Of a DNA stretch of 64,000 nt, positions 37,001-48,050 are shown piece by piece (position 1 is the stretch's first letter; every line of letters begins with the position of its first letter). The notes under the pieces are model-generated. The model had not been told where the DNA came from. It was given only the letters and a program-made list of their open reading frames with translations, and ran no database searches. The position numbers and the translations under genes are program-made. The DNA comes from Vermamoeba vermiformis (Eukaryota; Tubulinea; Echinamoebida): the NCBI GenBank assembly GCA_045837725.1, contig JBEWZL010000260.1:62001-126000 (forward strand), given 5' to 3'.

Positions 37001-39354
37001 TATCACGGTCAGCCTGTTGCTTTGATTGTTGCTAATGACCAAAGATTGGCCTACAAAGCTGCTAAGCTCGTCAAAGTCAACTACGGTAGCCAAGGACCAA
37101 TTGTTCTCACACTCGAGGTACGTGCATTCCATAAGTTGCTCAGTCGTAGCATACATTAACGAGGTGGTTAGGACGCTGTTAAACAGAAGTCTTTCTATGA
37201 TATTCCTCCCTCGTCTTATGGCTCGCCAATGGCAGCTGGTAACGGAGATGATCCTAACATCTGGAAGGAGTGCGATATCGTTATTGAGGGCTCGGTCAAG
37301 TGTGGCAGTCAGTATCACTTCCACATGGAAAACCAAACGGCTTACGCCGTGCCCCTTGACGACGACAAGATGAAGATCTACGCAGCCAATCAAATGCCTG
37401 CTAATCTTCAGTCGCAAATCGCCGAGGTTCTTGATTGCAGCTCGAATTGTCTCGAAGTTGAAGTCAAGCGCTGCGGCGGTGGCTATGGTGGCAAGTTGGA
37501 GAACTCAATTGTCGTTGCTGCTGCTACTGCTTTGGCAGCACGCAAGTTCAACGCACCAGTGCGCGTTGTGTTGACTTTGAACGACAACATGAAAGCTTTG
37601 GGCAAGCGTCACCCGTCACTTGCTAACTACAAGTTGGGCATTAAGAAGAACGGCAAGCTGGTTGCACTTAAGGCTGATGTCTTTGTCGACGGTGGCGCCA
37701 CATCTTACGCAACTGATGGTGAGGCCGGCACGCTCTTGCAGAACTTTGACAATGCCTACTATTGCCCTAATTACTATGTATCTGCTACTCTGTGCAAGAC
37801 CAACACACCTTCTAACACTTGGACACGTGGCCCTGGTTGGATTCCTGCCGTGTACTTGATGGAGCACATCATGGAGCACGCTGCTGGGCAAGTTGGATTC
37901 GCTGCTGAAGACTTCAAGCGCATGAACTTCTACGTCAAGAACCAAAAGACTCCTCCTGGTCAAAAGCTCGCCTATTGGAACTTGGACACCATTTGGGACC
38001 AATTGGTGCAAACTGCTGATTTGAGCAAACTTAAGCAACAAGTCGCTGACTACAATAAGACCAATTACTGGACCAAGAAGGGAATCTCAGTTGTGCCTGT
38101 CAAATTTGGCGTTGGCTGGGGAGGTCCTCAGCACGGTGCTAAGATTGACATTTACACTGACGGCAGTATCTCTGTGTCGCATACTGGTGTCGAAATCGGC
38201 CAAGGACTCAACACGAAGGTCGCTCAAGTTGTTGCTTATCAATTAGGAGTGCCCATGGACTTGATCAAAATTGAACCTACGACCTCACTTGCGATTCCCA
38301 ACGGCTCAGCTACAGGCGGTTCAGTAACTTCAGCTCTTGTGTCTCGCGTAAGTAACCGACGCTGACCACATATAATTTATATAGTCAATTAATATCGTTT
38401 AATAGGCTGCTATCAAGGCTTGTGAAATGTTGAACTCGCGATTGAACCCGATCCGCTCTTCGATGGAGCAGCCGACTTGGAAAGAGGTAAATCAAAACGG
38501 CCATAGTATAATATGATACTAATGTACAATATCTGTAGTTGATTAATCAAGCGTACAACGGTGGCGTCAATTTATCTGCTCAGTCATTGGCTGACGCACC
38601 TGCTCCTACTCTCGGCCCAAACAACTACAACTCTTATTCTGCTGCTATTTGCTTAGTGCACGTCGACATCTTGACGGGCGAAATTCAAATCGAACGCAGC
38701 GACATCTTGTTCGATTGTGGCGTTAGCATGAACCCTGCCGTGGACATTGGTCAAGTTGAAGGCGCGTACATGATGGGCTTGAGCTATTATTTATCCGAAG
38801 AGATTTCTTATAGACCCGACGGCGCTTTAATTAATGATGGCACCTGGGAGGTACGTACATCGCACTTTTAGGCGAGATCTCGCTTCGCAAATTTGGCGAT
38901 CCGCAAAATTTTTGCAAATCTTGCACGCATTTTTGTTTTAATTCCACGTAATTTACAAGTTTACCTTATTTTATCAGTTTTCTAAAATATTTGTGCAATA
39001 TCTAATGGATATTGATTGGGTTTATTACTTTAACGTTTCAACGCGTTTACGTAAATTAAGTGATTCTTTTTACTATAGTACAAGCCATTTAGCGCTATGG
39101 ACATACCCATTGATCTCAACGTCTGCTTGCTAAAGAACTCGCCAAATCCGGTTGGTGTTCTGAGCTCGAAGGCTGTTGGTGAACCTCCTTTAGCTCTTGG
39201 ATGCGCTGGTTTATTTGCAGCGGAGCAAGCTATTAATAATGCTCGCAAGCAATTGGGTAATGGTAATAATTATCAATTATTGGCTGCTCCTGCAACAGTA
39301 GATGTGATACAGCAGTCCGTTGGATTTACTCCGAGCATGTTTATCCTCAAGTAA
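34079..39354 (+). CDS. Xanthine dehydrogenase/aldehyde oxidase family enzyme
   Basis: A molybdenum hydroxylase of about 1,390 residues in some 15 exons. After a Pro/Gln-rich head of about 130 residues, the 2Fe-2S domain has [12 protein letters not shown] and the second cluster [13 protein letters not shown]...[10 protein letters not shown]. The FAD domain is in the middle ([14 protein letters not shown]). The molybdenum domain has [22 protein letters not shown] and the base-catalyst glutamate in [12 protein letters not shown]. At the substrate site, bovine XDH has GGKETRS (Glu802) and FRGFGG (Arg880); here [10 protein letters not shown] puts Leu at Glu802, while Arg is kept (WTRGPGW). Aldehyde oxidases lose Glu802 too, so the substrate may not be xanthine. 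The head is absent from standard XDH and has no clear targeting signal. Confidence 0.92.
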
Positions 39355-39635
39355 TATATAAATATGCGCACTAATGTGCAGTTAATATAATCGTACTGTC
39401 GATTGATGTGTACATCCGGATAACGGCCGTTGTGCTTGCCGATCTGAATCAAGACTGGAGAGTTGAACTCACGTAAGCGTTGCAATGTTGTAATCGATAT
39501 CAATAATTAATTATTCTATTCGCATGTACTTCAGAGGACACAAAGTCCTGTCAATTTTTGGGGCATTGCTTAATTTAGAATTGGCCGAGTTTCGAACTTA
39601 TTATCTGAGTTTATCCGAACTGAGCACCATACAAC

Positions 39636-41365
39636 ATGCTACTAAGGTCAATATTATATTATATATTAGCTTTACAGCTGTTAATGGTTGCTCAAGCCGG
39701 GATGATTATTGTTTCGTCCTCAGATCCGAGTATTATCGGCGAATATAACGCTGTTCCGAATTTCTTCGAGAACAATCCAACCTCGTGGAATATTTCTGGC
39801 GAATTAATTCCCATTTGGAGAGCAAATGACATGGCAGATCTGACTGGAAAAATCATCTGGGTGCCCAGGCCTCAGCGATGGATTTGGGATGAAATTGCCA
39901 TACCACTACAATCAAAAGGAGCTATTGGTGTTGTTGTCTCCCCTCATCATGTCTTTCGTAAGCTCGGACACTTTTTTACATCCGTTTAGTATACTAATTC
40001 AGCAAATTCAATCTTTATAGCACTTGCCGATAATTAACGATAAAAATAGGTCAGGTTCCTGGCTCTGAAATGTTTTATGATTACAGAGCGACAACTTACA
40101 AATGGCTGTTGCCGCACAACTCGTTATCGGAGTCCGTCTTTTCGACTATTAATGCCTCCTTTGCAAATTTAAATACTACAGCTTACGTTATCGTAGATTC
40201 ATATAGTAAGAACGATATTACGTGCATATAATTTTGCAATAGCTCAGTGGACGTAATAACACAATTGACAGGTATTAATGAATGGAAAGTTGTGAGCGAT
40301 TCCGATTGGCTTATAGCATGGCAGGTCGTCTTAGGATTTATTGGCTTAGCAACGATAATTCTCGGATTTTATCTGCTGATCACGATCTTCAGAGATGCGA
40401 GAAAAATTCACATGACTACTGTACAATTATCTCTCATTTTTATCACCTTCGGAGCGATTTGGAGGACTATATACATCGTAGTTAATCCGTTCATGTATCG
40501 ACGCACGTGGTACACGGATTCGAACGATGTATTTTTGACATCCCACGCAGTTTTTACAATTTCACCGATCTTCCTTATTGCACTGTATCAGTAAGTCTAA
40601 AATTTAATTTTAAGACGATGATATCGACAACATAGTCGAATAAGGAATCAATCTCGAAATAATCTCGGCAAATTTCATTCCCAGTTAATCGTGAATCAAT
40701 CATTTATTAATGTAAATTATCTCGCAGGCACGAGCTCATGAGGAAGAACAATATGACGGCCAATCTATTCTTGAATCGAATGCGCATCCCGTTCTTCGTT
40801 TGTATCGGAGTACTCTTCGCGGCTGAAATTGCCATCAGCGCGATTAGAGCTCAAGGAGCAACTACTGCAGTGACGTACATCAACGTTATCCTATATTTGG
40901 CAGTTGCGTTGGTATTCTCAGTCTTCTTCGTGGTCACGTCCATCCGAATTACTCTCTTCTTGCGTAGAATGCGCAAGTTAAGTACTAAAAAAGCCTCGTT
41001 ACTCAAGGTAAGCCTAATTATATTACAAAAAGTGTATCTAATGAGTTGTTGTTCAGACCACAACGTTGTTAGCATGCTCGACAATTGCCCAAGTTATTTT
41101 CATCGTGTCGCTGGGCATGTTTTTATCGCCGTACTTTACTATGCCATTATACAACAGTATCATATGGTTCTTCCTCATGCTATCACTATATGCTATTAGT
41201 TTGATCCACATAACAACATACTTAGTCAATTTGAAGTCAATTCTCAACTCATCGAAGAGCAGCAAAGTCTCCTCACAGTTATCAAATCCCAGTCACTTGA
41301 ACAACACAAGCAGCAACACCAACAATAATGAATCTTATGACACTAAGAAGGGGGATTCAGTTTGA
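39636..41365 (+). CDS. Seven-helix receptor-like membrane protein with lumenal domain
   Basis: Begins with a signal peptide (MLLRSILYYILALQLLMVAQ). An ectodomain of about 170 residues follows, with DLTGKIIWVPRP and LQSKGAIGVVVSP, the pattern of a protease-associated (PA) domain. Seven membrane helices then appear in order: WQVVLGFIGLATIILGFYLL, LSLIFITFGAIWRTIYIVV, FTISPIFLIALY, IPFFVCIGVLFAAEIAISAI, VILYLAVALVFSVFFVV, CSTIAQVIFIVSLGMFL and IIWFFLMLSLYAISLIHI. The cytosolic tail is Ser/Asn-rich and ends YDTKKGDSV. Five or so introns. The layout matches GPCR-like proteins of fungi and amoebae; ligand unknown. Confidence 0.75.
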
Positions 41366-41465
41366 CCAAATCTTGTATAATATTAAATGAGTTTATTTCA
41401 CCTTGGCTTCCAGCATAAGAAATTAATATCTGTGTAAGTAACCTGATGAACACACTGGTATTTTA

Positions 41466-43215
41466 CTATTGTGTGCCAAACCTTTCTTCCAGGAGCTGGG
41501 CAACACCATCTTGGTAGACAATATTAAGAACTTTGAGCCTAGCTGGTGAAGTTGATTCAATATAAGAACGCATTTCTGAGCAGGCAGTGGATGATAATAC
41601 ATGCTGCTCAATTGGTTAGATACAAGAGAAGTGTGTCAAGCATACCCACTGGAAATGCATAACCTTTTGCAAATTGTTTCACTGCCAATACCATAAGTAC
41701 AACAGAGAAGTCTTTCTCCTGAGAAAATGGTTTGATGGAAGTTGGTTTTCAGGAATGATTTTTCTTTCTGCTTTTAGTCTTAACATCTGCATTTCTGTTA
41801 GTTATACTTCATAGGTATTTAACCATACCAAGCTTGCTACATCATTCCCCTCTGGTAGATCAGAGTGCATGAATTGGCCTTGAAGCAATTCTTGCAGCTG
41901 ATGAATTTCATCCAAAAATATTGCCCGAATTCCCACTTTTTGGGCAAACTCCACATGCCTGCTGCAAAATGTATTAAATGTGTCACGTTTGTTGGCCAAA
42001 TGAAGATTCTTTTTGAACACTTTAACCAACAATTGTTGGCCACCATTTGATATGAAGTGCAAATAAGCTTTTTGCTTGTGAGTATCATCTTCAAAGACAC
42101 TGTTCACTAATAAAAAGAAATTAATTTGGAGCTTACTACTACTACTTGCTTATTACCTTGGTTGTAGAACCTCTCTGCAAGATCAAGTGCTGCCAAAGAG
42201 ACTAGCATCATTATTCTTGTGGCATGTTCCAGCAATTTTAATTCTTGATCATAACACCATTTGTTTGGAGGAGTTGTAAGGTGTTTGGCAAGAAGTTCTG
42301 AGATAGCATCATGTGCAGCATCAAATAATTGCTTGTGACCTTCTTCAACATTGTGTAACACTATGCCCCCACAGTTGCGTGCATAGGAATGCATGAAGGG
42401 AGTTTTTCCTGCACCACTCACTGAGAAGTGTCAGCAGCATGCCCAAGGAGCAAAACAACACTTACGTTGCACAATCCAGAACAGTTTGTGCATAAGTTGT
42501 CTCGCCACTGACATTTGTATTGCATCAGTCAAAGCATTAAACAAATTGGGCTGCTGCTGATACAAGTCGTCAAAGTAAAAAGTGTCCCATTTTGAAGTCC
42601 TGGTGGGCTGTGAGCTTGGGCTTGTCCCCAAAGGCAGGGATTTGATTTTCAAGTGGTGAATGTTTTCTTGCCGCCACGTAGAATATTCCTCTAATTGCTG
42701 CAAATAGACCAGGCTTGCTTCAATATCCGCCTTGATCTCATCTTCGGTTGTCACTTGCATGTCAGAAAATTCATAATTAGTTACACCAAGTAATGAGTTT
42801 TTTGTGTAATAAGCCAACCTTGATAATTAATTAAAGTAGCCCTCATCTTATCGCTGCTTATTTTTGGCAGATAGCTTAAAAACGCTTCAGGATCAGCCAC
42901 TAAGAATTTTCCATTCAACTGTGGATTCGTTTGAACTGTTTGGATGGCCTTTTCACTGTAGCCTTTTGTTTGCATCCATTTGGCTAAGTCCGTGTTCGAG
43001 CACTCTTTCACTACAACATCCGCGTAATCAGCAACAGATAGGAAGATCTGATCCAGTTACTTACATGGCTTAGCTTGTACGATATAATTTTCCAGCTTTC
43101 TGTTCGCTACAAAGCCAGTTTAGCAATTATTATTGTTGATGTTGCCTACCTTGGTAAAGAGATTTTGTGGTTAAATAATTTCGCAAATTTGCGCCGTATG
43201 ACCTAACAAAATTAG
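41466..43215 (-). CDS. SAM-like/P-loop NTPase, copy 1
   Basis: Paralogue of the gene at 58572-61024. After a basic N-terminal exon pair (LRNYLTTKSLYQ, then NRKLENYIVQAKP) comes a SAM-like domain, LKECSNTDLAKWMQTKGYSE to FLSYLPKIS. A middle region holds WDTFYFDDLYQQQPNLF, then a Walker A loop VSGAGKTPF and a Walker B FLDEIHQL. The splice site before LKEC has the same position and phase as in copy 2. The C-terminal part (LKVLNIVYQDGVAQLLEERF) is shorter than in copy 2. The precise start exon and the splicing around 41740-41820 are unresolved. Some Crinkler-type proteins of fungi and oomycetes combine similar elements, but I cannot establish membership. Codon use is A/T-richer than in flanking genes. 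Confidence 0.6.
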
Positions 43216-43511
43216 AACTACGACCAAATTAATTTCGTAGAATACAATTGAATTTGTTGGAGTTTCTTTGCTCCTCGGGCCACATTATTACGATTTTTCT
43301 GGTTAGTAAAAATAAATATTCGCTGACTGGTGATTGCCGAAGCGGATTTGCACTTTGTTCTGTGCTGAACGCATGCTAAAGTTCGTAACAAAAACATGTA
43401 GCATAATTTGCAAGCGTGGTATTGAGGTGCGGACGGGAAGTAAACAGGTTGAAAAGTGAACTGAACTCAGTTTTTCTATTCAGAGTACTAAACAGCAACT
43501 CTTCCTCGTCC

Positions 43512-45748
43512 ATGAATTTTTATATTGGAGTTGACGTTGGTACCACTTCTGCACGAGCAGGATTGTTCAATAAAGAAGGAAGATTGATCTGCTCGACATC
43601 CCACGCTATTGCCGTTTACAAGCCTCAAACAGATTATTATGAGCATTCCTCGAATGATATTTGGCAGGTAAATTGTACTGATAGCTTAAATTCGTTTCAT
43701 TAGTTCAGGTAGCAATTTAAAAAATTAATTTCTAAACAGCGCTCGTTATAAAATAAAAAATAACTTAAAATTATTTCAAAGGCCGTTGTATATTGTATCA
43801 AAAAAATATTAGAGGACTCAAAAGTCGTTCCAGAAACGGTCAAAGGCATTGGATTCGATGCAACTTGCTCCTTGTAGGTATTTATGCACCTCTTTCTCCT
43901 TGTTGCTAATACAATTAATAGAGTAGTGCTTGGCGCTAATGATCAGCCGATCAGCGTCAGCCCAACGAACGATCCCGACCAGAACGTAATTGTGAGTTAA
44001 TGATCACGCAATCTTTTGGGCTAATCATAATAAATTAGGTATGGATGGATCATAGAGCTATCAAACAAGCAGAGTTTATTAATAGCACAAAGCACGAAGG
44101 TACGGGCCTGATCCAGTCGCAAAAACATAGTTACCGACTTAAATTACAGTATTGAAATATATCGGCAATGTAATATCACCCGAAATGGAGACGCCTAAAT
44201 TATTATGGTTGAAGCAACACAAACCTGACGCGTGGACCAACGCCACTAAATTTTTGGATCTTGTTGACTTCCTCACTTACACGGCGACAGGTACGACAAT
44301 AATTAGAATTACTCGTATTTAACAATACTATTAGGTTGTGATACCCGGTCTCTATGTACAGTAGTATGCAAATGGACTTTTCAAGAACATAGACGGCCGA
44401 CAAGTGGAGCTAGATCCGATGACACGTACGGGTGGGACGATTCGTACTTCAAACAAATAGGATTGAACGACTTAGTCGAGGAGAACTATAAAAGAATAGG
44501 CACATCAGTTGGCATGATGGGTCAGGCTATCGGCAACGGACTGACGGCTAAAGCGGCGCAAGAATTTGGTTTGAAAGAAGGCACCGCTGTGTCCGTTGGA
44601 ATTATAGATGCGCATGCGGGAGGCATTGGATTGTTAGGCACTTCAATTAGCGGCGAAAAAGTTGATTTGAAGATGCTCGAGCGACGATTGGCTTTCATTG
44701 CAGGTACGAGATCTACGGTGCAACTTACTACAGATCTCACAATTATTTTTGTTTAGGCACTTCAGCGTGTCATATGGCATGCAGTATTGAACCGAAGTTC
44801 ATTAACGGCATTTGGGGCCCGTATTTGCAAGCGATGATTCCAAACGCATGGCTGACGGAAGGTGGTCAAAGTGCTGTTGGCTCGTTGATTGATCACATTA
44901 TAGACACGTACGTCTGCATTTGTGTAAGGTCTCTTATTAATTAGTGTATAGGCACTCTGAAGGCAAGGCTCTTCGAGACCAAGCTAAGCACGACAATCGT
45001 TCAGTGTTCGATATTTTGAACAGACAACTGGCGCACTTGGCCGAGCAAAAATCAACTTCAGTGCCACTGCTGACGTCACACCTACACGTGTTGCCTTATT
45101 GGCACGGAAATAGAAGCCCGAGGTATAATATTTTATAAGACTATTACTCTAGTTTGGTATTAACGGAGTTCACAGAGCGGATCCAACATTGCAAGGAATG
45201 ATTAGCGGTTTGACCCTAGGCGACACATTAGCCGTTATTTATTTAGCTACATTACAAGCAATTGCATTAGGAACGCGTCATATTATCAGCGAAATGAACA
45301 AGGTACGTGGAATTTTCACGCATAATTCGAGTTAGCTGATCGTAGATCCGTGTTTAGCAAGGATACAATATCGACACGATATTTATGACCGGTGGATTTG
45401 CAAAAAATACATTATTTGTAGAAGAGCTAGCCAGCATTACGAAGTGTCGTGTAATTTTAGCGCAAGAAAGTGATGCGGTATTGCTCGGATCTGCTATCCT
45501 TGGAGCCGTTGCATCAAAAGAATACAATAGTATACTAAGTGCTATGAGCACTATGAACAAAGTCGGAAAGATATTCGAACCGTCAACAGATCCTCAAGTG
45601 CTTTCATTTTACGACGCAAAGTAAGTCAGATCTGCTCTCAAACGATTAATGACGTAAAAAAACTGATTATATTTGTAGATTTCGAGTATTTTTAAAGATG
45701 TACGAACATCAAATGGAGTATCGAGCGTTAATGAATCAATCTCAATAA
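43512..45748 (+). CDS. FGGY: FGGY-family carbohydrate kinase (D-ribulokinase type)
   Basis: Cytosolic sugar kinase closely resembling human FGGY and yeast Ydr109c, which phosphorylate D-ribulose. The N-terminal phosphate loop [14 protein letters not shown] follows MNFYI at 43512. Conserved stretches are [90 protein letters not shown] and [16 protein letters not shown] (adenosine-binding). About ten short introns interrupt it, and all joins preserve frame. The C-terminus ends [16 protein letters not shown], as in the family. No mutations in key motifs were seen. Confidence 0.93.
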
Positions 45749-45891
45749 AATAATGTCTGCAGATCAGCTACAGTGCCAGCATAAGCAACGAAACCTAGAA
45801 TCTTCTTCTTCTTTTTTTTTACGTATTCTAAATCAGAGCTCATTGGCAGAATAAGTTAATTCGATTTTATTTACAAAAATACACTTTTCTT

Positions 45892-47688
45892 TCAGTTTCC
45901 ACCGCCACTGGCAGCATATCCTTCATTTTCTTCGTACATTCGATACGTCACGTACGGAAGTCGTAGATGCATGGCAGATTCATGAACGCGAACGAACGGC
46001 ACACTGACGCCGTAGAAGTGTTTGAGCAAGTGCACAATGTTGCCGAGTGTCAGCAGCACTGTCAGCGAGAAGAACACAACTGCGACGAAGAGCGCGAAGA
46101 CGGTGAGTTGCGTGATGGATGTCAACAAGAACAGTGACACGGGGGTCTGACTGATCACGTGCATGCATTCTGATTCAAACACAAGTTCGTTCGGCACAGC
46201 AGAGTAATCAGTAATGTTAGGTGTGAGTCGCTTGACGTTGATTGACAGTGGGACGGCGCTCTCGAAGAGTTCTGTCAAGAGCTCCACTTTGACACGTTGT
46301 GACATCCACGTGTCAATTTGATGAACGAGGCCAGTAGCGTTGACGTTTTCCAACATCAAATCGGCGCTACTTTCTTCGCTTACATGGTTCATTTCCTCTT
46401 GGATTGGCTCGTTCACTGCCGTAGTTACGATTTCATCGTCGGTCTCATATTCTTCGTTAACTTGGTCTTCGATATCTTCAGCAATGTCTTCGCCCTTAAT
46501 GATCGGCATGAACTGTGAGCAGGTGATCTTTGCGTTAAATCTAGTGTAAGGGAACTGCTCTTCGAAGCTTTGCAAGAATTCAGTTCGTTGGTGCATTAGA
46601 GACGTTATGCCATTCTGCACAGCTCGTGAAATTTCTTCAAAATCTACAGAAACATCTGCAATGTCGGGCAGCAGCACAGTAGTGTTGACTGATAGCACGC
46701 ATCGATGTCCATAGCGCACACTTGTCACGAGACCACGTGATGAGTGTTGCGTGACACGAGGGTTGACATGGACATCTCGTGCACTCACTGAGAACAGATC
46801 AAAGTTCAACGCGAAGTTTCGAGTCGTGAGCTCCAATGCCACGTGATTTTCACCAACGGCATCGGGGACTAACTCCGAGACAAATGACCACAGACCTGGC
46901 AATGCTCCAGGATGACTACTGACATCATCAATCCCGAACCACTCGTACAGCTTCGATTCATCAACGACATGCACGTAGAATGATGGTAATGATATGTGTC
47001 CAGGTGGTGGCTGTGGTATTTCTTTCAGCACCGCTTGGAGGCGTAGATCTGGAAGTGTGACACGTTCTGCAAGATCGGCACTAAGAGCGCTTACAGCGTT
47101 CAAATAATCAATCGAATTCTTCGTTGACGCATTGTTTTTGAATATTCTAAGCATAGTTTATGAGTTTCATGCGTGTTAAATGAATAAAAATTCGAACCTA
47201 CATTTTGCGAGTGCCGTTAAAAATATCATTGTTGTGCAGTTGAGCTAACAACGTCATATTCGATAATACTTGAGGTCCTATTATTAAATAAGGATATCAG
47301 TAATTTTTTTATTGGTTTTGGAAGCTTGAAATTTGCGTTTTGTACGGAGGATCTTGATCTGCACGTACCAAAGCTCGGCATTCCCACTGAATATTGAGAC
47401 AAAAGTACTTGTTGACCGACACGCACGTTATCATGATCGTATAAATAAAAGGTTTCGGTTGGCCTCGGATCTTGCTTGCATAATTGAACTGACGGGAAGA
47501 TTATGTCTGAAATTGATGCCATTAATAAAAATAAATATATACGAAGTTATATTAAATATGTAGATTTATCTATAGGAGCAGTTAATGAAAAGATCCAAAT
47601 TGAACGATCACTTACATTCCGGTTGGCAAAAACAAAATGACAATAGCAAGCAGCACACAACACCATATAATGTGTTGCTCTTCGTCAT
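45892..47688 (-). CDS. Unrecognised type I membrane protein
   Basis: The start MTKSNTLYGVVCCLLLSFCF at 47688 is a signal peptide; the intron that follows leads in frame to FPSVQLCKQDPRPTETFYLY. The lumenal part of about 400 residues includes PPPGHISLPSFYVHVVDE, LVTSVRYGHRCVLSVN, and an acidic insert rich in Glu/Asp (about 46390-46490). Near the C-terminus one or two strong membrane segments occur (SLFLLTSITQLTVFALFVAV, FFSLTVLLTLGNIVHLL), followed by a short tail ending EGYAASGGGN. The last exon is large and uninterrupted (45892-47154). I do not recognise the family. Confidence 0.65.
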
Positions 47689-48050
47689 TTTTGAGCTGCT
47701 GAAAGATTTTCCCACGCAAAATCGGTTTTATGCAAATTGTTCGAAATTTCAAGTCAAAAAAACGTTTTTGCCTTCGAGTGAGTTTTGTAGACCAGCACCT
47801 TTACCTCACCACAATTGTAAATACAAAAAATCGCCTATTGTAAATATTAGGTAAGCGGAAAATTGGTGGGTAGGGAGATGATTAAAAAACTGGACCCGTA
47901 TTGCTTAAATTCATTCAAAGTGTCGAACTTATTACAAAATTATTGATAATTGATGGCACTACTATCCAAAATAGTATAACTAATTTAGGGAATTATTTCA
48001 GAAAATTTTTCATCAAATCCGCTCCGTGGCTAACTTAGCTTGCATTTAGG
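47689..48050. other. Divergent intergenic region
   Basis: About 360 bp between the starts of the membrane-protein gene (-) and the first amine oxidase (+). It is AT-rich, especially 47860-48000. No gene or distinct element is evident. Confidence 0.4.

Noticed and set aside
34079-39354. Calling the enzyme xanthine dehydrogenase outright
   Set aside because: The Glu802-equivalent residue is Leu, so substrate identity cannot be assumed.
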